DNA from: Bacteroidia bacterium
Lineage (GTDB): Bacteria; Bacteroidota; Bacteroidia; J057
Length of the DNA stretch: 64,000 bases
NCBI GenBank assembly: GCA_030430575.1
Contig: JAUIKF010000018.1
Coordinates: 62,001-126,000 of the forward strand
Direction: 5' to 3'
A model generated the notes under the pieces. It searched no databases. It had not been told where the DNA came from and saw only the letters and a program-made list of their open reading frames with translations. The position numbers and the translations under genes were made by a program. Positions 34,140 to 42,577 of the stretch are shown piece after piece. Each line of letters begins with the position of its first letter. The first letter of the stretch is position 1.

Positions 34140-36539
34140 ATGATTGGCCTGAGCTACACATTGCATCAACTGGCTCACCTCATCGAGGCAGAGGACCTCT
34201 ACCAGGGGATTTATGAAAAATCCCCTATTCGATACGTCAGTTTTGACACCCGTACCATCAGTCACGGGGCAGAAACCGTCTTTATCGCCCTCAAAACGCA
34301 AAACCGCGATGGGCACGATTTTATCCCCCAAGCCATCGAAAAAGGCGTCAAAAACTTTATTGTTGCCCAACCAATTCCTTTCAAAGAAATCAATTATGCC
34401 CTGGTAGACGATCCCCTGGACGCCCTTCAGCGCTGGGCGCGTCTGCATCGACAGCGATTTGACTACCCTGTGATCGCCATCACAGGCAGCAATGGCAAGA
34501 CAACTGTCAAAGAATGGCTCGCCACGCTTCTGGAAATGGATTTCCGCATTTCCAAAAGCCCCATGAGCTACAACAGCCAACTCGGCGTAGCCCTTTCCCT
34601 CCTACAAATGCGGCCACAGGCTGATTTTGCCATCATCGAAGCGGGGATTTCCCAGGTAGGCGAAATGGCCGTCTTAGAAGAGATGATCCAGCCGACGGTA
34701 GGGATCTTGACCCACATGGGCCCTGCCCACCAGGAAGGATTCTCTTCGGATAAGGAGAAATTGGCAGAGAAATGTCTGTTGTTTCAGCGTGTGGATAAGC
34801 TGATTGCCGGGAGACAGCAGGCTTGGGTTGTAGATTATTTGGGAAAAAAATCATTCCCAGTAACCTGGGTAGATGAAGGGGTTCGCAAAAAAATGGGGGG
34901 TAAATGGCCATTTACAGGAGACGCTGACACGGAAAATGCTTCCCTGGCTATTACGGCAGCTTCCTACCTCGGCTTGGCGACTTCCCAGCTCGAAAGGCGG
35001 CTAGACAGCCTCCACCCTATAGAGATGCGCACAGAGATCATCTCCGACAATCCCGAAGTCACCCTCATCAATGACAGCTACAACTCCGACCCAGACTCGA
35101 TCCGCAATGCCTTCCAGTTTCTGCGTGATACAGATGCACATGACCGCCGCTTGCTCATCCTCACAGACATTCCACACCAAGGCAAGGACCAGTCAGCCGT
35201 TCAGCAAGTATTGCTGAAAGAGGCAGAAGCGCTTTTTGGTGCTGACAATATCTGGACCATCGGCCCCATTTTTAACCAAATCCGTACGCAACAGTCATTT
35301 GCGAGTACAGCCGACTTCATCGGATCATTTGACTACCAGCTATTCCGAAATAGCACCTTGCTCCTCAAGGGCGCACGTCAGTTCGAGCTGGAGCGACTGC
35401 TGCCTTTATTCAATCGCCGCCTCAATGCCTCTTATCTTCAAATAGACTTAGACGCATTATCCCATAACTACCGCACCCTCAAAGCATTGGCACCTCCCAG
35501 CACCAAAATCATGTGCATGGTCAAGGCATTTTCCTACGGAAGTGGGAGTTGGGAAATCGCCAAGGCGCTAGAAAAGGAAGGGGCAGACTACCTAGCGGTC
35601 GCGTATAGCTCTGAAGGCATCGCGCTGCGGGAGAAAGGCATCCGCATGCCCATTTTGGTCTATAACCCCGACAAGACCAGCATGCAAGCCCTCATTCACT
35701 ACCAGCTAGAACCACTCTTCTACGATCGGGAAGGGCTCAAGGCTTACCTGCGCATCGCACGCTTAGCAGGGCATACCGCTCCGCGCATTCACCTGAAATT
35801 TGACACAGGCATGGGGCGGCTGGGCTTTAGAGAAAATGACCTTCCCGCCTTATTTGCCCTGATCCAACAGCATCCAGACCTTGAAGTCGTCTCACTTCTC
35901 ACCCACCTCGCTGCCGCCGATGACCCGCAAGAAGATGCCTTTAGCCAAACTCAACTAACAACCTTCCTGGAGCTCTGCGACCATTTCCAACAAGCGATGG
36001 GTTTCATGCCTTTGCGCCATGTGTTGAATACCGCAGGGCTGATACGCATGCCTTCTTATAGCCTGGACATGGTCCGACTGGGCATAGGCCTTTATGGCAT
36101 CAATCCTACGGAGCAGTCATTGAAACCTTCGCTTCAAGAGATTGGCAGCTTGCATTCCATTATCTCCCAGGTGCATACCTACCCTGCAGGAACCAGCATC
36201 GGTTATGGGCGTGCCCAGTATGTCCAGCGCCCTTCGAAGGTCGCTACTGTTCCCATCGGATATGCAGATGGTATCTTTAGAAATCTAGGCGAAGGGAATG
36301 CCCAATTTCTCGTCAAAGGGCAACTAGCCCCAACAATCGGGCGGGTATGTATGGACATGCTGATGCTTGATGTGACGGATGTCCCAAATGTTCAGCAGGG
36401 GGATGAAGTGGTGCTTTTTGGAAAGCAAGAGGGGAAATTCCTTTCTGTGACGACCGTCGCCGAGCATGCAGGAACCATTTCCTATGAGCTATTGGCGCGG
36501 ATCAGCCCTAGGGTCAGGCGGATATTTGTACGAGAATGA
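34140..36539 (+). CDS. MurF-alanine racemase fusion (cell-wall precursor synthesis)
   Basis: 799 residues. The N-terminal half (about 1-425) is MurF, with ATP loop TGSNGKTT (115-122) and SYNSQLGVALSLLQ; it ligates D-Ala-D-Ala to UDP-MurNAc-tripeptide. From about 428 onward is a PLP-dependent alanine racemase: MVKAFSYGSG with the PLP lysine near 461, KFDTGMGRLGF, MVRLGIGLYGINP, and TIGRVCMDM. This supplies D-alanine. The fused gene is a known Bacteroidota arrangement, so both steps are covered by one polypeptide in the cytoplasm. It opens a rightward run with the RND exporter and is divergent from pntA. Confidence 0.97.
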   Translation: MIGLSYTLHQLAHLIEAEDLYQGIYEKSPIRYVSFDTRTISHGAETVFIALKTQNRDGHDFIPQAIEKGVKNFIVAQPIPFKEINYALVDDPLDALQRWARLHRQRFDYPVIAITGSNGKTTVKEWLATLLEMDFRISKSPMSYNSQLGVALSLLQMRPQADFAIIEAGISQVGEMAVLEEMIQPTVGILTHMGPAHQEGFSSDKEKLAEKCLLFQRVDKLIAGRQQAWVVDYLGKKSFPVTWVDEGVRKKMGGKWPFTGDADTENASLAITAASYLGLATSQLERRLDSLHPIEMRTEIISDNPEVTLINDSYNSDPDSIRNAFQFLRDTDAHDRRLLILTDIPHQGKDQSAVQQVLLKEAEALFGADNIWTIGPIFNQIRTQQSFASTADFIGSFDYQLFRNSTLLLKGARQFELERLLPLFNRRLNASYLQIDLDALSHNYRTLKALAPPSTKIMCMVKAFSYGSGSWEIAKALEKEGADYLAVAYSSEGIALREKGIRMPILVYNPDKTSMQALIHYQLEPLFYDREGLKAYLRIARLAGHTAPRIHLKFDTGMGRLGFRENDLPALFALIQQHPDLEVVSLLTHLAAADDPQEDAFSQTQLTTFLELCDHFQQAMGFMPLRHVLNTAGLIRMPSYSLDMVRLGIGLYGINPTEQSLKPSLQEIGSLHSIISQVHTYPAGTSIGYGRAQYVQRPSKVATVPIGYADGIFRNLGEGNAQFLVKGQLAPTIGRVCMDMLMLDVTDVPNVQQGDEVVLFGKQEGKFLSVTTVAEHAGTISYELLARISPRVRRIFVRE

Positions 36540-36570
36540 ATAGTTTAAGCAGGTAAGGATTTTTTTTTAC

Positions 36571-36578
36571 TACCTTTG
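36571..36578 (+). promoter_or_regulatory. TAnnTTTG -7 element of the RND gene
   Basis: TACCTTTG ends six bases before the ATG at 36585, so transcription would start at or next to the start codon. A -33 TTG was not found at the usual distance, so strength is uncertain. Confidence 0.45.
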
Positions 36579-36584
36579 CGCTCG

Positions 36585-38903
36585 ATGCATCCAGTCTGGC
36601 AAGCTATAGCAGTTTTTATCCTCCGAGGAAGAATCCCCATCCTAATTGTGGTTGGGGTTTTGACATTATTTATGTGGACCCAGCGGGGCACGGAAATCGA
36701 GCATGCATTGGGGCGTGTAGTTCCTGATTCTGATGTAGAACTCCAAAAGCACCTCCAATTCAAGTCGGAGTTTGGAGAGGATGGGAATGTCATGGTCATG
36801 GCCATAGATGCCGATGTCTTCCAGCTTGACTTATTTAATGCGATCTACGATCTTTCACACCAGCTCGAATCTATTGAAGGGGTAGATCAGGTCCTGAGCA
36901 TTACCCACATTTACGACCTCATCCGCAACACCGAAAAAGAATCATTTGAATTGAAGCGGCTCATCCAGCGAAAACCTGAGACTCAGGTAGAACTGGATTC
37001 TATTGCCCAGCGGATTCAGCAATTGAGTTTCTATAAAGGACTCATTATAGATACAGCAGAGCAGACTTCGCTAATGATCGTTTCCTTGTCGCCAGACATC
37101 ATGGACACTGGGAAAAAAGTATTTGTCTACGACGACCTGCTCTCCTATACCCAACCATTTGAGAAAGCTCAGAAACTGGACATCCGCTATGCAGGGCTTC
37201 CTGTCCTCCGCGTGAACGTCCACAAGACCATTCGTGGCGAATTGGTGTTGTTTCTGATTCTTGCGCTGGTCGTGATGATGGTGACCTTGTTGCTGTTTTT
37301 TAGATCTATCTCTACCGTCATCTTGCCAATGCTGGTGGTAGGGATTGTCATCATCTGGTCTATTGGCATTTTGGGATTGTGTGGGTATAAAATTTCACTA
37401 ATCACAGGCGTGATACCCGCTCTGATCACGGTTATCGGCATTCCGAATTCCGTGTATCTGATTACCAAATACCACATAGAATATCGGCGGACCCGCAATA
37501 AGATCAAATCGCTGATCCGCGTGATCGAGAAGATCGGCATCGTCACGATCATGACCAATGCCACCACAGCCGTAGGCTTGGGCGTCTTGGGCTTGACGCA
37601 AATTCGCATGCTCAAGGAGTTTGGCATTGTGGCTGGCCTTAGTGTCGTGACCGCTTTTTTCATTTCTCTCCTCCTCATCCCAATCTTCTTCAGCTTTTTT
37701 CCACCGCCCAGTCGCAATCAAGTCAAACACTTGGAGCGGCGTACGCTGAATACGTTTATCCGATTTCTAGATCGGGTGGTCCACCATCACCGTTGGTCGA
37801 TTTACATCATCACCTTGATAGCCGCTGGCTTTTCAGTCCTTGGCATGTCCAAACTGGTGCCCGTCTCCTTCATGACGGATGACATCCCGAAGGACAATAT
37901 CCTGATCACAGATCTGAAGTATGTAGAGGAGCGGTTTAATGGCGTGATGCCCTTTGAGGTCATCGTCGATACCAAAAAGCGGAAGGGCGCCCTCAAGCGT
38001 TCCAATATCCGCAAGGCGAGTCAATTGCAGGAGAAGCTGGCAGAATATCCGTCGATTTCGCGGACGGTGAGCGTAGCCGATTTCACCAAATTCTTGCGAC
38101 AATCTTTCTTTGCTGGCGGTTCAGAAGCCTATGCTTTGCCTACCAGAAGTGAATTTGACTTTATCCAACTCTACCTCAAAAATACAGAGTTTGATGGAAG
38201 TACGTTGAATAAAACTATTGTCGATTCGGCCTTGCAAAAAATCCGTATCACGGGCAACGTCCGTGATATTGGCTCTATCGAATTGGCCAAAGTAATCGAC
38301 TCCATCGAGGTCCAGGCGCAAACCATTTTTGACTCTGCGAAATACGATGTGACGATTACAGGTACTACGAAGGTATTTGTTCGTTCCAATGACTTTTTGA
38401 TCAAAAACCTCCTTCAGAGTCTTGCCTTGGCCTTTGTGGTCATTGCGGTGCTGATGGGGTTGCTCTTCCGCTCGCTCAGAATTGTGGTGATCAGTTTGAT
38501 TCCCAATTTCTTGCCACTGATGATCATGGCAGGAGTGATGGGCTTTCTGGGCATCGCATTGAAGCCTTCTACTGCCTTAGTTTTTAGTGTGGCCTTTGGT
38601 ATTGCCGTCGATGACTCCATTCACTTCCTGGCGCGCTATCGCCTCGCCATGCGCATGGGCGACACGGTGCCTGAAGCCATCTCGAACTCCTTCCGAGATA
38701 CGGGCGTGAGTATGATCTATACGTCGCTTATCCTCTTCTTTGGCTTTGTGATGTTCACCGCCTCTTCCTTTGGCGGCACACAGGCCCTCGGCATGCTGTC
38801 TTCCGGGACATTGATCATCGCTATGTTCGGCAATTTACTGTTGCTTCCTGCGCTCCTGTTGCGATTCGATAAGCGCAAGGTGCGGCGGGAGATTCCGCGT
38901 TAG
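36585..38903 (+). CDS. RND superfamily (MMPL/Patched-like) membrane exporter
   Basis: 772 residues from the ATG at 36585 (MHPVWQAIAVFILRG). The protein has two repeats, each with one helix, a large periplasmic loop and five further helices. Helix blocks such as LVLFLILALVVMMVTLLLF and LAFVVIAVLMGLLF, with GIPNSVYLITKYHIEYRR and the second-half counterpart GIAVDDSIHFLARYRLAM carrying the DD pair used in proton relay, fit the MMPL/SSD type RND family. It probably moves a lipid or hydrophobic compound across or out of the inner membrane. It lies 45 bases after MurF-Alr; no adaptor or outer membrane gene is adjacent. Confidence 0.9.
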   Translation: MHPVWQAIAVFILRGRIPILIVVGVLTLFMWTQRGTEIEHALGRVVPDSDVELQKHLQFKSEFGEDGNVMVMAIDADVFQLDLFNAIYDLSHQLESIEGVDQVLSITHIYDLIRNTEKESFELKRLIQRKPETQVELDSIAQRIQQLSFYKGLIIDTAEQTSLMIVSLSPDIMDTGKKVFVYDDLLSYTQPFEKAQKLDIRYAGLPVLRVNVHKTIRGELVLFLILALVVMMVTLLLFFRSISTVILPMLVVGIVIIWSIGILGLCGYKISLITGVIPALITVIGIPNSVYLITKYHIEYRRTRNKIKSLIRVIEKIGIVTIMTNATTAVGLGVLGLTQIRMLKEFGIVAGLSVVTAFFISLLLIPIFFSFFPPPSRNQVKHLERRTLNTFIRFLDRVVHHHRWSIYIITLIAAGFSVLGMSKLVPVSFMTDDIPKDNILITDLKYVEERFNGVMPFEVIVDTKKRKGALKRSNIRKASQLQEKLAEYPSISRTVSVADFTKFLRQSFFAGGSEAYALPTRSEFDFIQLYLKNTEFDGSTLNKTIVDSALQKIRITGNVRDIGSIELAKVIDSIEVQAQTIFDSAKYDVTITGTTKVFVRSNDFLIKNLLQSLALAFVVIAVLMGLLFRSLRIVVISLIPNFLPLMIMAGVMGFLGIALKPSTALVFSVAFGIAVDDSIHFLARYRLAMRMGDTVPEAISNSFRDTGVSMIYTSLILFFGFVMFTASSFGGTQALGMLSSGTLIIAMFGNLLLLPALLLRFDKRKVRREIPR

Positions 38904-38925
38904 AGATGATTGATTATTTATTCTG

Positions 38926-38933
38926 TACTTTTG
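38926..38933 (+). promoter_or_regulatory. TAnnTTTG -7 element of the AAA/nuclease gene
   Basis: TACTTTTG is an exact match 20 bases before the ATG at 38954. The -33 partner is unclear. Confidence 0.45.
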
Positions 38934-38953
38934 TTCTAAAGTGCATTTGATCA

Positions 38954-40516
38954 ATGAAAAAAAGGTTCAACATCACAGGAACTTGTTTCCCTGATCACCA
39001 TTATATGGTAGATACTTCTTCCAAACTTAGCCAAACGCTTGATATGGTAGGACATGGAGACTACTTTGTCATCAACCGCCCTCGCCAATATGGAAAAACA
39101 ACCATGTTGGCGAATATTCAGAATCATCTGGATCATTCTGAGGAATACTTTCCCATTGCCCTGAATTTTCAGGGCATAGATCGGAAATGGCATGAGTCGG
39201 ATGAGGCGTTTGCTTTGATGTTTGTTCAAGAACTCATACGTGCCTTAAAATTTACTCAGCAAGAATTAGCAAAGTTACTTCAAAAGAATTTGCCCGAGGT
39301 AAAGGATATGAGTTCGCTTTCTGATGTCATAACAGAAATGGCTCATGCCGCAAATAAAAAAATGGTTTTGCTCATTGACGAAGTCGATGCCAGCAGCAAT
39401 TATACCCCCTTTTTGAGCTTCTTGGCCATGCTACGCACCAAGTACTTGTCCCGAAGCCAGCCCCAGCATGCCACCTTTCACAGTATCGTCCTAGCAGGCG
39501 TACACGACATCAAATCCCTCAAATACAAGCTACGAAATCCTGAAGATGCTCAATATAATTCTCCCTGGAATATTGCTACGGACTTCGAAGTGCGGATGAG
39601 CTTTGATCCAGCAGAAATCACCACTATGCTCAAGCAATATCAGGAAGCTGAAGGAGTGGAGATGGATCAAATGGAAATCGCAAATCAGCTATACTACCAC
39701 ACATCGGGCTACCCCTTTTTGGTCAGTAAACTCTGCAAAACCATTGCGGAGAAGCTATTGCCTAAAAAGGCAGAAAAGCGCTGGGAAAAGGCAGATGTAG
39801 AAGAGGCTGTTCAAATGACTGTTAGAGAAAACAATACGAATTTTGACAGCCTGATTAAGAACCTTGAGAACCATCAGAAATTATATAATTTGGTTTATAG
39901 AGTGTTGATAGACAGTGAGCAAATCCCAGCCAACCCCCATGAACCCACCATTAGCCTAGGGCGCATGTATGGCGTGTTTAAAAGTAATGGCCGCCTGAGC
40001 ATTCATAATCGGATCTATGAGCAAATCATTTACGATTATTTGATTGCAAAAACCTTGGTGCAATTTTCTAAGGGCCAAAACTTGGCAGGTCATTTTCTAC
40101 TGGAAAAAAATGAACTGGATATGCAAGGCGTTTTGCTGAGATTCCAGCAATTCATGAAGGAAAATTTCAGTGACAAGCAGGACAGCTTCCTCGAAACGCA
40201 CGGAAGACTCGTCTTCCTTTCTTTCCTCACCCCCATCCTCAATGGAGTGGGCCATGCCTTTAAAGAGGTACAAGTTTCTCAAGAAAAACGCCTAGACATC
40301 GTCGTGACCTATTTTGAGCATCGCTATATCATCGAGCTGAAGCGTTGGTATGGCCCTGAATACCATGAGCGTGGACTCGCTCAGCTCGCCGATTACCTCG
40401 AAGCACACAGCCTGGACACAGGCTTTCTGCTTATTTTCGATGATCGAAAAAAGAAGGATTGGAAGCAGCAATGGATTGATTTTCAGGGCAAAAGGATTTT
40501 TGCGGTTTGGGTGTAA
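38954..40516 (+). CDS. AAA-like ATPase with C-terminal PD-(D/E)XK domain
   Basis: 520 residues. The N-terminal domain has a Walker A loop RQYGKTTML (about 45-52) and Walker B MVLLIDEVDA (about 136-145). The C-terminal part ends in a nuclease-like fold with RLDIVVTYFEHRYIIELKRW (D near 446, ELK near 460), the PD-(D/E)XK pattern. This layout corresponds to AAA-like ATPase plus PDDEXK_9/DUF1703 proteins that are abundant in Bacteroidota and of unproven function. It may be a selfish or defence-type nuclease or a regulatory ATPase. It stands alone with its own promoter and no defence partner in view. Confidence 0.85.
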   Translation: MKKRFNITGTCFPDHHYMVDTSSKLSQTLDMVGHGDYFVINRPRQYGKTTMLANIQNHLDHSEEYFPIALNFQGIDRKWHESDEAFALMFVQELIRALKFTQQELAKLLQKNLPEVKDMSSLSDVITEMAHAANKKMVLLIDEVDASSNYTPFLSFLAMLRTKYLSRSQPQHATFHSIVLAGVHDIKSLKYKLRNPEDAQYNSPWNIATDFEVRMSFDPAEITTMLKQYQEAEGVEMDQMEIANQLYYHTSGYPFLVSKLCKTIAEKLLPKKAEKRWEKADVEEAVQMTVRENNTNFDSLIKNLENHQKLYNLVYRVLIDSEQIPANPHEPTISLGRMYGVFKSNGRLSIHNRIYEQIIYDYLIAKTLVQFSKGQNLAGHFLLEKNELDMQGVLLRFQQFMKENFSDKQDSFLETHGRLVFLSFLTPILNGVGHAFKEVQVSQEKRLDIVVTYFEHRYIIELKRWYGPEYHERGLAQLADYLEAHSLDTGFLLIFDDRKKKDWKQQWIDFQGKRIFAVWV

Positions 40517-40522
40517 TTCTCC

Positions 40523-41251
40523 TCACCGCTTCAGTTCAAAATTTTTACCCAAATACAATTCCCTAACCCGCTCGTCCGCAGCCAAAGACTCTGGGGTACC
40601 GTATTCAAGGATTTGACCTTCGTAGAGCAGATACGCTTTGTCGGTGATGTTGAGCGTCTCGTGGACATTGTGGTCGGTGATCAAAACGCCGATATTACGG
40701 TCTACCAGGTGTTTTACCAGGTTTTGAATTTCTTCCACCGCGATCGGGTCGATCCCAGCAAAGGGCTCATCGAGTAAGATGAACTTGGGGTCTACGGCCA
40801 ATGCACGAGCGATCTCGGTACGACGACGCTCTCCTCCTGAAAGGACTTTTCCTTTGCTTTTGCGAATATGGGTGATCCCAAATTCTTCCAAAAGCTGTTC
40901 AGTGCGAATCTTGCGATCCTTGCGGCCGAGCTTGGTCGCCATCTCCAATATCGCCATGATATTGTCTTCGACAGAGAGGTTGCGGAAGACAGAAGCTTCC
41001 TGGGCGAGATAACCAATGCCCAACTTCCCACGACGGTACATCGGAAGGGAGGTGATGTTTTGATCTTCGAGGTAAATAGCCCCACTATTGGGACGGATAA
41101 GGCCTACGATCATGTAGAAAGTTGTGGTTTTTCCAGCTCCATTAGGCCCCAACAGCCCAATGATTTCTCCTTGATTGACTTCCAACGAAACGCGGTTGAC
41201 CACTTTTCGCTGCTTGTATATTTTGACGAGATTTTCTGCTTTTAAGCGCAT
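40523..41251 (-). CDS. lptB: LPS export ABC ATPase LptB
   Basis: 242 residues: Walker A GPNGAGKT (35-42), Q-loop in [12 protein letters not shown], signature LSGGERRR, Walker [13 protein letters not shown] and the H-loop in ITDHNVHET. The [18 protein letters not shown] opening and the LAQEASVF and DHNVHETL stretches are specific to LptB, which powers LPS transport with LptFG and LptC. Those partners are not adjacent, as is usual in Bacteroidota. Its end is only six bases from the convergent AAA/nuclease gene, without a visible terminator between them. The gene is preceded by a palindrome at 41270-41346. Confidence 0.96.
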   Translation of the reverse strand: MRLKAENLVKIYKQRKVVNRVSLEVNQGEIIGLLGPNGAGKTTTFYMIVGLIRPNSGAIYLEDQNITSLPMYRRGKLGIGYLAQEASVFRNLSVEDNIMAILEMATKLGRKDRKIRTEQLLEEFGITHIRKSKGKVLSGGERRRTEIARALAVDPKFILLDEPFAGIDPIAVEEIQNLVKHLVDRNIGVLITDHNVHETLNITDKAYLLYEGQILEYGTPESLAADERVRELYLGKNFELKR

Positions 41252-41269
41252 TTTTTTGATTCATTTTCT

Positions 41270-41346
41270 GAACCATATAAGACATATAAGGGCATTTAAG
41301 GATGAAGGCTAGGGGCTTATATGTTCTTATATTCCTTATATGGTTT
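41270..41346. repeat. Dispersed ACCATATAAG palindrome, copy 1
   Basis: GAACCATATAAGACATATAAG (split over the arms) pairs with CTTATATTCCTTATATGGTT at the other end, with a short central loop. A second copy lies at 57996-58073. It sits in the upstream region of lptB. Confidence 0.8.
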
Positions 41347-41359
41347 AATCAATTCAACG

Positions 41360-42475
41360 TTATTTTGAGTCAAATAACGAAAATATCGTATGAGGCAGCT
41401 GCTTCTGATCAGTTTTTTTTGAATCCACAAATCCTTTATAAGCTTTCACCTCTCTCAATGCCTTTCCAAGGTCAAAAGAATTTTGCTTGTATTGAGGTGC
41501 TACGCCCTTTGCTTCCAGGCGTTTCGCCAGATAGACTTGCTCTGTTTGCCCAAGCGTAGGAATCAGAATTACCTGTTTCAGCCCCAACGCTTGATAATCC
41601 ATCAAGCTGCTATATCCCGAACGGGAAATCACCACGCTGGCACGCATAAGCATTAGGCGTAAGTCCTCTCCCTCCAGAAAGGAAATCCATTTGACACAGC
41701 CGATTTGTTCGAAAGTTGTCATTTCAGGCTTTCCCGCCACAAGACACAAAGGAATTCCCTCCGCTTTTGCTTGGTCGACCAGCATTTTTTCCAAAATCGT
41801 TCGCTGCGGTTCAGGGCCCGAGAGAATGGCTACGGGGCCTATTTCATCTGTATTGAGCGAAGGAATGCTAAAAGATTCTGGAATGGGGGGATGAAGATCA
41901 AAGCGCGACAATGTGCCAATAAAAGAGGTTTTACCTGCCCAGGCATAGCTATCTGCCAATGTGCCTGCCAGTGAATCTTCTCCGGGGGCATCGGGTATCC
42001 AGATTTCATCAAACTTCACCAGAAACTTCCTGTGCAATTTCATGGCGAACCTCCTCGCCCACCCCCAGCCCCAAGGGGGGATAGGCGCTAATTGATGGCA
42101 GACCATCACACATGGGATACTATGGTGAAACAAGCCATAGCGGTTGTCCGAAATGCATCCATCAATGGATTTTTGGGTCACCAACTCTGCTAATTGTAAA
42201 TGCTCTTTCCGAATCACCTTGATCAGGCGAGGCAGTTGTCGGAGAATAGAACCGACGAGGTTTCCTCCTTTGCCATAGTGAATATTGTATGCTGGAAGTT
42301 CGATGAAAGGCAGGTCAGGAAAGCGTTTTTGGAGTAATGCTAATGCCCCTCCCGCCCCGCCGAGGATCGGCTGGTGTCCCGCTTGAAGCAAAGCTTCAAT
42401 GATGGGGATACACCTGGTGGCATGACCGAGGCCCCAGTCGAGGGGCGCGATGAGGATGCGTTTAGCGGAATTCAA
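41360..42475 (-). CDS. GT28-like (MurG-type fold) glycosyltransferase
   Basis: 371 residues, soluble. The opening ILIAPLDWGLGHATRCIPI is the Gly/His motif of GT28/MurG-like enzymes, and the C-terminal half has VAILSGPEPQRTILE, VVISRSGYSSLMDYQALG and LIPTLGQTEQVYLAKRL, the nucleotide-sugar binding region. It is common in Bacteroidota and presumed to transfer a sugar from a UDP-donor to an envelope lipid or glycan; the acceptor is unknown. It is not MurG itself because the MurG-specific central segment is missing. It may belong with lptB and the RND exporter in envelope functions, though it is on its own transcript. Confidence 0.9.
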   Translation of the reverse strand: MNSAKRILIAPLDWGLGHATRCIPIIEALLQAGHQPILGGAGGALALLQKRFPDLPFIELPAYNIHYGKGGNLVGSILRQLPRLIKVIRKEHLQLAELVTQKSIDGCISDNRYGLFHHSIPCVMVCHQLAPIPPWGWGWARRFAMKLHRKFLVKFDEIWIPDAPGEDSLAGTLADSYAWAGKTSFIGTLSRFDLHPPIPESFSIPSLNTDEIGPVAILSGPEPQRTILEKMLVDQAKAEGIPLCLVAGKPEMTTFEQIGCVKWISFLEGEDLRLMLMRASVVISRSGYSSLMDYQALGLKQVILIPTLGQTEQVYLAKRLEAKGVAPQYKQNSFDLGKALREVKAYKGFVDSKKTDQKQLPHTIFSLFDSK

Positions 42476-42571
42476 TGAATAAATGATAAAATGAATAGAT
42501 GAGTAAATGTACTAGCATCGCGTAATTCTATTCCTATTTACTCATTTTATCATTTATTCATCTACTCATTC
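42475..42571. repeat. Long palindrome of ATGAATAAATGATAAA type
   Basis: Left arm AATGAATAAATGATAAAATG (with GAGTAAATG) and right arm CATTTTATCATTTATTCATC (with TTTACTC) are largely complementary around a loop of about 25 bases. It spans the start codon of the GT28-like gene, which overlaps its left edge. Confidence 0.65.
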
Positions 42572-42577
42572 TCTTCT

